Shown here: positions 1-6,229 of the stretch, piece after piece
Position numbering within the stretch: position 1 is the first letter of the stretch
Layout: each line of letters starts with the position of its first letter
Assembly: GCA_009925965.1 (NCBI GenBank)
Contig: RFPW01000052.1
Coordinates: 1-11,389 of the forward strand
Length of the DNA stretch: 11,389 nucleotides
Origin: Betaproteobacteria bacterium
GTDB taxonomy: Bacteria; Pseudomonadota; Gammaproteobacteria; Burkholderiales; Burkholderiaceae_E
Direction of reading: 5' to 3'
The notes under the pieces: model-generated
Database searches by the model: none
What the model was told of the DNA's origin: nothing
Seen by the model: the letters and a program-made list of their open reading frames with translations, nothing else
Translations under genes and position numbers: made by a program

Positions 1-150
1 CTGCATATGCGGGTCGATGCCTAAGGTCTGGGCGAGCTCCTCAAGCTGCTCAATGAGATACAGCCCGCGCTGCGGCCCAGCGTTCCCGACGACGGCCCTC
101 AGCGCTTCAAGCCATTCCTGCGTTTCCTGCGGATCGGTATCGATGCTCAT
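1..150 (-). CDS. aceE: Pyruvate dehydrogenase E1 component, N-terminal fragment (runs off the left edge)
   Basis: Too short for a full ORF call, but the reverse strand reads ATG at 150-148 then MSIDTDPQETQEWLEALRAV and on to residue 50 at the window edge. The DPxETxEWLxAL pattern followed by GPQRGLYLIEQL matches the N-terminus of homodimeric AceE, the thiamine-diphosphate E1 of the pyruvate dehydrogenase complex that decarboxylates pyruvate and acetylates the E2 lipoyl domain in the cytoplasm. Only the N-terminal region, which in this family helps bind E2, is present here; the ThDP-binding and catalytic domains lie outside. The Shine-Dalgarno is weak (a GAG about 15 nt upstream). A -10-like TACAAT lies 39-44 bp upstream of the start, inside a palindrome. 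The gene diverges from mobA. Identification rests on 50 residues, but the pattern is distinctive. Confidence 0.8.
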   Translation of the reverse strand, partial: MSIDTDPQETQEWLEALRAVVGNAGPQRGLYLIEQLEELAQTLGIDPHMQ

Positions 151-179
151 GACGGCTTATTACTCAAGTGGCGGATGAT

Positions 180-207
180 TTGGCTCGAATTGTATCGAGC
201 ATATGAT
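180..207 (+). promoter_or_regulatory. Candidate sigma70 promoter for mobA
   Basis: TTGGCT (180-185, 4/6 to the -35 consensus), a 16-bp spacer, then TATGAT (202-207, 5/6 to the -10 consensus). Transcription would begin near 213-215. If so, the ATG at 203, which lies in the mobA frame but is followed by a TGA at 230, is inside the promoter and cannot be the start codon. Predicted by eye only. Confidence 0.35.
183..200. promoter_or_regulatory. Perfect palindrome (candidate operator) between aceE and mobA
   Basis: GCTCGA (183-188) and TCGAGC (195-200) are exact inverted repeats around a 6-bp centre. On the minus strand the centre reads TACAAT, a 5/6 match to a sigma70 -10 hexamer suitably placed for aceE (start codon 39 bp downstream). 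On the plus strand the palindrome fills the spacer between candidate -35 and -10 hexamers for mobA. A dimeric regulator bound here would cover both promoters. No known operator family is recognised, and it is not a PdhR-type ATTGGT/ACCAAT site. It could also form a small hairpin in RNA. Confidence 0.4.
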
Positions 208-235
208 CACCCCAAGAAGCAAACGGAATTGAACC

Positions 236-919
236 ATCGCACCCCTTCCAACCACTGACGCGATTGCCCCGGCCGCGATCACCGGTCTGATCCTCGCCGG
301 TGGTCAGGGTCGTCGAATGGGCGGAATCGACAAAGGGCTACAGCTTTTTTTGGGCATCCCGCTGGCGCTCCATGCGCTCCAAAGACTCTCGCCGCAAGTC
401 GGCCAGGTCGCGATCAACGCGAACCGTCACTTCGCGGAATACGAAGCGATGGGAACACCAGTCTGGCCCGATCGGTTCAACGAAGCGCCAATTGACCCCG
501 TCGTCAACTATCCCGGGCCCTTGGCAGGAATATTGGCTGGGCTGGGGCGATGCGAGACGCCGTATCTCGCAATCGTGCCCTGTGATGCGCCACGGTTTCC
601 GTTCAATTTGATCGAACGTCTCGGTCAAGGGCTCCTGCAAGACGGCGCCGACATCGCCATGGCAGCCACCCGCCATGCGGACGGGTCCGTTCAAGGTCAA
701 CCGGTCTTCTGCCTGCTGCGGGCGAACCTGTTTGAGCGTTTAGCGCAGGATCTTCGAGCGGGGGCTCGTCAAGTCGAGCGCTGGATCAAGCAACAGGCCC
801 ATGCCACCGTGGTGTTCGACGACGCCATTGCCTTCGTCAATACCAACACTTTGCAGGAACTTGAAGAGTTGGCCGGCTGTCCTTGTACCCGCGTTGAACC
901 CGCGTTGAACCCGCGTTGA
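236..919 (+). CDS. mobA: Molybdenum cofactor guanylyltransferase MobA (start codon uncertain)
   Basis: Transfers GMP from GTP to Mo-molybdopterin to make the MGD (bis-MGD) form of molybdenum cofactor used by DMSO-reductase-family enzymes; cytoplasmic. The reading frame carries the nucleotide-binding signature LILAGGQGRRMGGIDKG (about 290-334), the PCDAPRFP metal/phosphate-site motif (about 578-601) and a QGQPVFCLL stretch typical of MobA, at about the family length (near 200 residues). The first in-frame ATG, at 317, would cut off LAGGQGRR and is therefore unlikely to be the true start. The frame is open back to a TGA at 230-232, yet holds no ATG, GTG or TTG before the motif. The only candidates are ATC at 236, with CGGA 8 nt upstream, and ATT at 263. 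I place the start at 236 provisionally; a nearby indel is the alternative. The C-terminus (TRVEPALNPR) is encoded by 11-bp tandem repeats. Convergent with mgsC. Confidence 0.8.
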   Translation: MAPLPTTDAIAPAAITGLILAGGQGRRMGGIDKGLQLFLGIPLALHALQRLSPQVGQVAINANRHFAEYEAMGTPVWPDRFNEAPIDPVVNYPGPLAGILAGLGRCETPYLAIVPCDAPRFPFNLIERLGQGLLQDGADIAMAATRHADGSVQGQPVFCLLRANLFERLAQDLRAGARQVERWIKQQAHATVVFDDAIAFVNTNTLQELEELAGCPCTRVEPALNPR

Positions 920-959
920 ACCCGCGTTGAACCCTCATTGACTCCACATTGAACCCTCA
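887..959. repeat. 11-bp tandem repeat at the 3' end of mobA
   Basis: Four perfect copies of ACCCGCGTTGA (887-897, 898-908, 909-919, 920-930) are followed by two degenerate copies (931-941, 942-952) and a partial one. Because 11 is not a multiple of 3, the mobA frame reads successive copies in different phases and meets TGA at the end of the third copy. Copies beyond the third are untranslated, so changes in copy number there would not alter MobA. The repeat fills nearly all of the convergent spacer before mgsC ends at 968. I see no Rho-independent terminator here. Confidence 0.9.
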
Positions 960-967
960 GCGCCCCG

Positions 968-2398
968 TCAGCGTCCAGGGATCCAGTTCGTTCCGGCGAG
1001 AGGCACCTGGGCCATCGCGGCGGCCTCAACAGTCAGGGCAACGAGGTCTTCGCGCTCCATGTGATGGACGTCTTGCTTTCCACAAGCCCGTGCCAGCGTG
1101 GTGAGCTCCATTGTCAGTGTCTTCAGGTAATTGCGCAGATGTTTGGCGCCCCAGGCGGGTTGCAAGCGTTGCTCAAGCACCGCGTCCTGCGTCGTGATGC
1201 CCACAGGGCAACGACCGGTGTGACAGTGATGGCAAGTACCCGGTGCAGCGCCTAGCGCCGCATAATCGGCACGGGCGTCAACCGGTCGACCATCGTCAAA
1301 CCAGACATCCCGGTTGCAACCCAGGGCCATCAAGGTGCCCTGCCCAATCGAGACCGCATCGGCCCCCATTGCGAGCGCCTTCGCCACATCCGCACCCGTT
1401 CGGATACCACCCGACACGATCAGTTGCACCTTGCCAATCATGTCGAGATCTTCCAGCGCAGCGACGGCCCGGCGGACCGCGGCCAGAGTTGGAATCCCGA
1501 CATGCTCGATAAAACAGGTTTGGGTCGCGGCCGTTCCGCCCTGCATGCCATCGACCACGACGACATCGGCCCCCGCATGGACGGCGAGCTTGACGTCGTT
1601 GAACACGCGAGTCGCCCCGACCTTCACGTAGACGGGCTTCTCCCAGTCGGTCATCTCGCGATATTCGCGAATCTTGATCGCCAGGTCATCGGGCCCTGTC
1701 CAGTCCGGATGGCGGGAGGCCGAACGCTGATCGACGCCCTCGGGGAGCGTTCGCATCGCAGCCACCCGAGGGTTGACTTTCTGGCCCAACAACATGCCGC
1801 CACCACCGGGCTTGGCACCCTGACCAATCACCACCTCAATCGCATCGGCTCGACGCAAATCGTCGGGGTTAAAACCGTAACGCGACGGCAGACATTGGTA
1901 GACCAAGGTCTTCGAGGCGTCTCGCTCCTCGTTGGTCATCCCCCCATCACCCGTCGTTGTCGAGGTGCCCATCTCGGAAGCGGCCCGACCAATCGCCTGC
2001 TTAACGTTTGCAGAGAGGGAGCCAAAGCTCATCCCGGCAATCGTAATGGGAATCTCGAGTTCAATCGGTTTGGTCGCGAAGCGCGTACCCAAGACCGTTT
2101 TCGTGGAGCACCGCTCTCGATAGCCTTCGAGCGGATAACGCGACAGTGAAGCCGCCAGCAGCAATAAATCATCGAAATGCGGGACCCGGCGTTTAGCCCC
2201 AAGACCCCGAATTTCGTAGAGGCCCGTGCTCGAGGCACGATGGATGTAATCCAGAATCTGCCGATCGAAGGACGCAGATTCTTCGCCCGGCCGGTTCGGT
2301 GAACTCGGCGAAATAGACGTAGCCTGCCGATCCGAGAAATCCGGACTATCCGGCGCGCTGGTCGTGCTCAATTTGATATTCATCCTAAGGCTCGACAT
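968..2398 (-). CDS. mgsC: FMN-binding glutamate synthase-like subunit (N-methylglutamate synthase MgsC / GlxD)
   Basis: The 476-residue protein corresponds to the FMN/synthase domain of the glutamate synthase large subunit. A GMSFGSLS block (about 120), the GQGAKPGGGG loop, KVGATR, VVVDGMQGGTAA and SGGIRTGADVAKALAMGAD form the (beta/alpha)8 FMN barrel. Cysteines 389, 392 and 397 in CHHCHTGRCPVG mark the Fe-S cluster site, as in GltB though with its own spacing. With the amidotransferase and GXGXG subunits it is expected to form N-methylglutamate synthase, which makes N-methylglutamate from gamma-glutamylmethylamide and an acceptor. The usual glutamate synthase small subunit is absent. It lies 6 bp downstream of mgsB, last in the operon. 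The Shine-Dalgarno before ATG 2398 is poor; ATG at codon 6 is an alternative. Family assignment is firm; the exact substrate is inferred from the neighbouring gmaS. Confidence 0.88.
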   Translation of the reverse strand: MSSLRMNIKLSTTSAPDSPDFSDRQATSISPSSPNRPGEESASFDRQILDYIHRASSTGLYEIRGLGAKRRVPHFDDLLLLAASLSRYPLEGYRERCSTKTVLGTRFATKPIELEIPITIAGMSFGSLSANVKQAIGRAASEMGTSTTTGDGGMTNEERDASKTLVYQCLPSRYGFNPDDLRRADAIEVVIGQGAKPGGGGMLLGQKVNPRVAAMRTLPEGVDQRSASRHPDWTGPDDLAIKIREYREMTDWEKPVYVKVGATRVFNDVKLAVHAGADVVVVDGMQGGTAATQTCFIEHVGIPTLAAVRRAVAALEDLDMIGKVQLIVSGGIRTGADVAKALAMGADAVSIGQGTLMALGCNRDVWFDDGRPVDARADYAALGAAPGTCHHCHTGRCPVGITTQDAVLEQRLQPAWGAKHLRNYLKTLTMELTTLARACGKQDVHHMEREDLVALTVEAAAMAQVPLAGTNWIPGR

Positions 2399-2404
2399 GA
2401 AGAG

Positions 2405-3094
2405 TCAATATTCCTGGTCAGCATCTGCATTCCAGTGATAGAGCGTGCGTGCCGAAGCCACCCGCTTGAAGGTCTGTGGATCGTGCTGCAAGCCCGCTTG
2501 ACGCAGTAGATCACCCACAACCTGAAGATCGCTCTCGGTCATCGGCTCGATCTGAGCATCCGCACCCAGTGACGCGATCGTGCCGCGCACATACAGGACG
2601 GCTTCGTAAAGAGAATCCCCAAGGGCCTGGCCAGCATTCCCGCAAATCACCATCCGCCCCGCCTGCGCCATAAAAGCCGAGAAGCTTCCGACTGAGCCGC
2701 CCACCACGATGTCACCCCCCTTGAGGGAGATCCCACAACGCAGGCCTGCGTCCCCTTCGATCACCAACAATCCACCGTGGGCCGAGGCACCCGCGCCGTT
2801 CGAGGCAAAGCCTGCCACATGGACCCGACCACTCATCATGTTTTCGGCGACCCCAGTGCTCGCACTGCCCTCGATCCGGACGTGCGCCTGCTGATTCATG
2901 CCGGCCGCGTAATAGCCCGCATGACCATGAATCGTGACCTCCACCGGGGCATTCAGGCCAACCGCAATGTTATGGGCCCCATCCGGGTTGTGGATCTCCA
3001 CGCGACGGCCCGCGAGCGCGTCAGCCGGGCCATGCAGGCGTTGATTAACACTGCGCAGGCTCTCCTGCGCCAGATCAAAGCTTAGCGTTTCCAC
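2405..3094 (-). CDS. mgsB: GXGXG beta-helix glutamate synthase-like subunit (MgsB / GlxC)
   Basis: This 229-residue protein matches the C-terminal GXGXG domain of the glutamate synthase large subunit, a right-handed beta-helix with repeated glycine turns. Visible turns include GHAGYYAAG, GSASTGVAENMMSG, GAGASAHGG, GDAGLRCG, KGGDIVVGGSVG and GNAGQALGDS, spread over residues 55-165. In GltB this domain is structural and supports communication between the amidotransferase and synthase sites; here it is a separate protein. The start is GTG at 3094, preceded by GAGGA about 9 nt upstream inside mgsA. The start overlaps the end of mgsA by 13 bp (GTGGAAACGCTAA), which suggests translational coupling and equal stoichiometry. 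mgsC follows after 6 bp. Confidence 0.87.
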   Translation of the reverse strand: METLSFDLAQESLRSVNQRLHGPADALAGRRVEIHNPDGAHNIAVGLNAPVEVTIHGHAGYYAAGMNQQAHVRIEGSASTGVAENMMSGRVHVAGFASNGAGASAHGGLLVIEGDAGLRCGISLKGGDIVVGGSVGSFSAFMAQAGRMVICGNAGQALGDSLYEAVLYVRGTIASLGADAQIEPMTESDLQVVGDLLRQAGLQHDPQTFKRVASARTLYHWNADADQEY

Positions 3095-3990
3095 ACGTAC
3101 ATTTCCTCTGGAGCCGGTTCAAAAACATTTGCGTGCTTGACGCCTGGCAGGTGCGCCAGCGAGCGAAACTCGGACGCGATCGCCACGTAGTCATCGGTCT
3201 CGGCGACGACGGCCGGCTTGCAGGCAAAAGGGTCGCGGATGAGCGCCAATTCCGTCGCAGTCCCCATCAAGAACGTATAGAAGCCATCTAGCGCTTCGAA
3301 CCCTTTTTGCAACGCGCCGGGGAGGTTATCGCCTTCGCGCAGACGCCACTCCAGAAAGCGGCAAGCGGCCTCGGTATCGTTATCGGTATCAAAATGAATC
3401 CCGCGGGGTTCGAGCATGCGCCGGATTCCGTTAGGGTTTGATAGCGAGCCGTTGTGGACCAGGCAAAAATCCTCGCCTGCGGTGAATGGATGCGCGCGGT
3501 CGGGAGTCACAGCGGATTCCGTCGCCATGCGGGTGTGGCCGACCAAATGGGTGCCGCGAAGCGACTCGAACCCGTAACGCTCAGCGACTTCGGCCGGCGT
3601 ACCGATGTCCTTGAACAGGTCAATGCTTCGACCTGCCGACATCACATGCAAAGCCGGCGCATAGCCAGTAACCCACTGCCGAACGGGTGCGACGGGTCCT
3701 TCAAACGCGATCACGGCCTGATTTCCGCGCACGCGGGCGCTCGCAGCAACGCCAAGGGCTCGGTTCAGTGCGGCGACCAACCCGTGCCAGTCGTACATTG
3801 AACCGGCATCGGTCAGGCCCGAATACAAACTGATCTGACGCTGGCCCTCAGGCAGCGGATCGGAAAACACAGCCATTCCCGCCGAGTCGGGACCACGGTC
3901 GCTCATCCCGATCAGCATCGGGACCATCAACTCGCCCAGGCGCTCCTGCAATGCTGCAGTCTTGACCAAAAGGCCAACGATTCCACACAT
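3082..3990 (-). CDS. mgsA: Class II glutamine amidotransferase subunit (MgsA / GlxB)
   Basis: An N-terminal-nucleophile amidotransferase of 302 residues. It starts MCGIVG, so Cys2 becomes the catalytic N-terminal residue once Met1 is removed. Other family landmarks are DRGPDSAG (31-38), GHTRMAT (151-157), HNGSLSN (179-185) and DNDTE (203-207). In glutamate synthase this domain hydrolyses glutamine; in the Mgs/Glx system it is expected to release the amine from a gamma-glutamyl amide (gamma-glutamylmethylamide) and pass it to the FMN subunit. A good Shine-Dalgarno (AGGA, 7 nt upstream of the ATG) supports the start. It follows gmaS by 26 bp and overlaps mgsB by 13 bp. The protein is longer than a minimal amidotransferase domain because of an insertion at about residues 45-145, as usual for GlxB proteins. 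Confidence 0.88.
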   Translation of the reverse strand: MCGIVGLLVKTAALQERLGELMVPMLIGMSDRGPDSAGMAVFSDPLPEGQRQISLYSGLTDAGSMYDWHGLVAALNRALGVAASARVRGNQAVIAFEGPVAPVRQWVTGYAPALHVMSAGRSIDLFKDIGTPAEVAERYGFESLRGTHLVGHTRMATESAVTPDRAHPFTAGEDFCLVHNGSLSNPNGIRRMLEPRGIHFDTDNDTEAACRFLEWRLREGDNLPGALQKGFEALDGFYTFLMGTATELALIRDPFACKPAVVAETDDYVAIASEFRSLAHLPGVKHANVFEPAPEEMYVWKR

Positions 3991-4016
3991 GAGAAATTCC
4001 TAAAAAATCTGAATCA

Positions 4017-5414
4017 TTAGAAAAATTCGAGGTAATTCTTGATTTCCCACTCGGAGACATGGCGCATGTACTCGATCCATTCCATTCGCTTGAGGCGAAT
4101 AAATTCATCGGTCAGCGGCGCCAAAGCCTCACAAATCACCGCGTCGGCCGCGAGCGCGTCGATCGCTGAATCCAGGTTTTGGGGGAGTTTGCCGATACCG
4201 GCCTCGGCCAGTTGCGATTCGCTCCAGTCGTACAGATTGACGTTGCGGGGCAGGCCTGGATCGAGATTGCGGTCGACTCCATCGAGGCCGGCGGCAATCA
4301 CCGCAGCGGTCGCCAAATAGGGGTTGCACGATCCGTCGGGCAAACGCAGTTCGAGCCTGCCCTTTGGGATCCGGACCATGGTGGAACGGTTATTGTCGCC
4401 ATAGCTGATGTAAGCGGGGGCCCAGGTAGCGCCCGTCAGTGATCGCCCAACGACCAGCCGCTTGTAGGAATTGACCGTTGGCGCGCACAAGGCCGCTAAG
4501 GCTGGCGCGTGGGCGAGCAATCCGCCCAGGAATTGATAGCCTAGGGCCGACAGTTCAAGTCCCTTGGGATCGCTGCGATCCTGAAACAGATTGCGCTCAC
4601 CATCGCCGATCGACAGGTGCATGTGCATTCCATTGCCGGGGCGGTTCGCAAACGGCTTTGGCATGAACGAGCAGACCAAACCCATCTCGTGCGCAATCTC
4701 GCTGGCCGCCATTTTGAAGAAAATAAAATGATCACAGGAGGTCAGGCAGTCGGTGTAGGTGTAGTTGATCTCAAATTGACCGTTCGCATCTTCATGATCA
4801 ATCTGATAGACATCAATACCAGTCGAACGAAGCGCGATCGAGAGCCGCTCAAGAAATATCCGGGTCCTCGACAAGCCCTTGTAGTCGTAACAAGGCTTGG
4901 CCAAGGTGTCACTCGGGTCACACGGCTCGATCTGTCCCTGAGCATTGCGACGCAGGAGAGAAAATTCTGGTTCGAGACCCGTGAAAAGCGTCCACCCATG
5001 GGCCGTCAGGCGATTAATTTGCCGGCGCAGCAAGACACGACTATCAAATGGCCATGGCGCACCGTGCACATGACCCTCGCAGACAATCCGTGCAAACCCC
5101 GGCTGCCAGGGCATAAGCGAGATCGTGCCCAAGTCCCCAACGGCCATGAAATCAGGGCCGTGCGGCTCGATGCCAACGCCCCAGATTGCAAAGCCGGCAA
5201 AGCCAGCGCCGTCGGTCAAGATGGACTGGAGGTGGGCAACTGGCACCGCCTTGGCCTTGGCGACGCCATGGATATCGACAAACTGCGCCAGCACATGGCC
5301 AACGCCGTGCGCGCTTAAGTGCGCCTGAGCCGCATCGACCGTCCCAAATTTCAAGGGCTGCGGCAGAGCAGCACCCACTTGTGCCAGAGTGCTCAGCAAC
5401 GGATCAGCAGTCAT
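4017..5414 (-). CDS. gmaS: Gamma-glutamylmethylamide synthetase / GlnT-type glutamine synthetase homologue
   Basis: A 465-residue ATP-grasp-independent ligase of the glutamine synthetase superfamily, of the GlnT/GmaS branch often labelled 'type III glutamate-ammonia ligase' although it lacks the roughly 700-residue size of true GSIII. The beta-grasp domain includes VLAQFVDIHGVAKAKAVP (41-58). Catalytic motifs present are LEPEF (148 and 150 Glu), QIDHEDANGQFEINY (Glu208, Glu215), NGMHMHLS (261-268), SYKRLV and NNRSTMVRIP (ATP/phosphate arginines), and RLELRLPDGSCNPYLA (the ELR glutamate). GmaS condenses glutamate with methylamine using ATP. Direct linkage to mgsABC favours this over plain glutamine synthesis; ethanolamine is an alternative substrate given eutBC in the divergent operon. 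The start is supported by GGAG 6 nt upstream of ATG 5414. First gene of the minus operon. Confidence 0.85.
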   Translation of the reverse strand: MTADPLLSTLAQVGAALPQPLKFGTVDAAQAHLSAHGVGHVLAQFVDIHGVAKAKAVPVAHLQSILTDGAGFAGFAIWGVGIEPHGPDFMAVGDLGTISLMPWQPGFARIVCEGHVHGAPWPFDSRVLLRRQINRLTAHGWTLFTGLEPEFSLLRRNAQGQIEPCDPSDTLAKPCYDYKGLSRTRIFLERLSIALRSTGIDVYQIDHEDANGQFEINYTYTDCLTSCDHFIFFKMAASEIAHEMGLVCSFMPKPFANRPGNGMHMHLSIGDGERNLFQDRSDPKGLELSALGYQFLGGLLAHAPALAALCAPTVNSYKRLVVGRSLTGATWAPAYISYGDNNRSTMVRIPKGRLELRLPDGSCNPYLATAAVIAAGLDGVDRNLDPGLPRNVNLYDWSESQLAEAGIGKLPQNLDSAIDALAADAVICEALAPLTDEFIRLKRMEWIEYMRHVSEWEIKNYLEFF

Positions 5415-5426
5415 CGACGGCTCCAG

Positions 5427-5435
5427 AATATAAAA
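5427..5435 (-). promoter_or_regulatory. TATA-like -10 element for the gmaS-mgsABC operon
   Basis: The minus strand reads TTTTATATT, an AT-rich island in GC-rich DNA, 13-21 bp upstream of the gmaS start. Where a -35 hexamer should lie (about 5450-5457) there is no good match; that position is occupied by the 12-bp direct repeats. This layout would suit a promoter needing an activator, but it is inferred from position alone. Confidence 0.3.
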
Positions 5436-5443
5436 CTGGTGGG

Positions 5444-5477
5444 ATTCGATTCGGGTTTCGATTCGCGTTTCGATTCG
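5444..5477. repeat. Three direct repeats with 12-bp period in the divergent control region
   Basis: ATTCGATTCG (5444-5453), TTTCGATTCG (5456-5465) and TTTCGATTCG (5468-5477) recur every 12 bp, close to one helical turn, so proteins bound at them would lie on nearly the same DNA face. They are 30-63 bp upstream of gmaS, over its expected -35 region, and about 100 bp upstream of the regulator's ATG. They could be an operator array for the neighbouring XRE-cupin protein, or simply slippage-derived repeats like others in this window. Confidence 0.6.
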
Positions 5478-5578
5478 TCAATCACCGAAGTGGACGTATC
5501 ATAGCCTTGAGTTTCATGTAGAGCAATTTGTATGCACCAAAGGAAACCCTTTCCGGGGCTGGCATTTCATCGACGGCC

Positions 5579-6193
5579 ATGCAACGCCTAACCATCGACC
5601 CGACCGTACAGCCGCCCTCACTCGAGGACTCGGTCGGTTCTGCGATCCGTGAATTTCGTCTGCGCCATGGCTTGACGCTGGCTCAGGTGGCCGAGATGGC
5701 CAACCTCAGTCGCGGCATGCTCTCGAAAATCGAAACGGGTCAGACCACGGCTGGGCTCGACACGCTGTCACGCATCGCCCGCGCACTCGGCGTGCCGATG
5801 GCGCTGCTTTTCAACAAGTACGACGCGACCGGAGCGACTGCGCAACATGTCAAGCGTGGTCAGGGGATGGAGGTCGTGCGGCGCGGAACGAAGAATGGGC
5901 ATACGTACCATCTGCTGGCCTATGACCAGGGACCGGTCAAGCTGTTTGAGCCCTTCTTGATCACGATGGATGACGACTCGCAGCGCTATCCAATCTTTCA
6001 GCACCCCGGGACCGAATTTCTGTACATGCTCGAGGGTCAAATCGAATACCGGTGCGGGCAGCAAACCTACCTGCTAGAGCCCGGCGACTCGCTCACCTTT
6101 CAGGGCACACTCCCGCATGGACCCGAGCGTCTGGTGGCCTGCCCGATCAAATTTTTGTCAGTCATCCTGTACCCGCAATCGCCGCCCGCATGA
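5579..6193 (+). CDS. XRE-family transcriptional regulator with C-terminal cupin domain
   Basis: A 204-residue DNA-binding regulator. Residues 22-77 form the HTH: IREFRLRHGLTLAQVAEMANLS, then GMLSKIETGQTTAGLDTLSRIARALGV. A small-molecule-binding cupin covers about 120-198, with HPGTEFLYMLEGQIEY (142-157) and LEPGDSLTFQGTLPHGP (166-182); His142, Glu146 and His180 are candidate metal or ligand residues. Similar two-domain proteins commonly sit beside amine and amino-acid catabolic genes. I chose ATG 5579 because it begins the conserved-looking MQRLTIDP segment; a TTG at 5528 would add 17 residues, and neither has a strong Shine-Dalgarno. It lies between the two divergent operons, so it probably controls one or both and may bind the repeats at 5444-5477. 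The ligand is unknown. Confidence 0.85.
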   Translation: MQRLTIDPTVQPPSLEDSVGSAIREFRLRHGLTLAQVAEMANLSRGMLSKIETGQTTAGLDTLSRIARALGVPMALLFNKYDATGATAQHVKRGQGMEVVRRGTKNGHTYHLLAYDQGPVKLFEPFLITMDDDSQRYPIFQHPGTEFLYMLEGQIEYRCGQQTYLLEPGDSLTFQGTLPHGPERLVACPIKFLSVILYPQSPPA

Positions 6194-6229
6194 TGGGGCA
6201 ATGACCTGCAGGTTTACTTTGAGGTTCGC

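Larger units (their letters stand above)
5415..5578. promoter_or_regulatory. Divergent intergenic control region between gmaS and the XRE-cupin regulator
   Basis: About 160 bp contains the gmaS Shine-Dalgarno (CTGGAG) and TATA-like element, the 12-bp repeats, and on the plus strand TATCAT (5497-5502, 5/6 to the -10 consensus) with no convincing -35. Transcription of the plus operon from this site would begin near 5509. No cobalamin riboswitch or other structured RNA is recognisable although eutBC lie downstream. Coding from an upstream TTG at 5528 would shorten the region. Confidence 0.45.

Noticed and set aside
300..611. Plus-strand frame starting at a GTG just before mobA's motif
   Set aside because: It is in a different phase from the MobA motifs and gives an arginine/serine-rich translation without domain character.
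338..700. Long minus-strand frame opposite mobA
   Set aside because: It is the complement of a well-supported MobA frame and shows no domain pattern.
887..959. CRISPR-like array
   Set aside because: Units are 11 bp with no spacers, and no cas genes are nearby; it is a simple tandem repeat.
920..967. Rho-independent terminator between converging mobA and mgsC
   Set aside because: No GC-rich inverted repeat followed by a T-run is visible on either strand.
1424..2149. 241-codon plus-strand frame opposite mgsC
   Set aside because: It is antisense to strongly conserved FMN-domain motifs and its translation resembles no protein family.
4617..5318. 233-codon plus-strand frame opposite gmaS
   Set aside because: Shadow of the glutamine synthetase-like gene in GC-rich DNA; no recognisable domains.
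4017..5414. Ordinary glutamine synthetase (GlnA)
   Set aside because: Sequence motifs and linkage to split glutamate-synthase-like subunits match the GlnT/GmaS branch rather than GlnA.
5415..5578. Possible cobalamin riboswitch upstream of the operon carrying eutBC
   Set aside because: The region is only about 160 bp, lacks a visible B12-box-like sequence, and is explained by divergent promoters and repeats.
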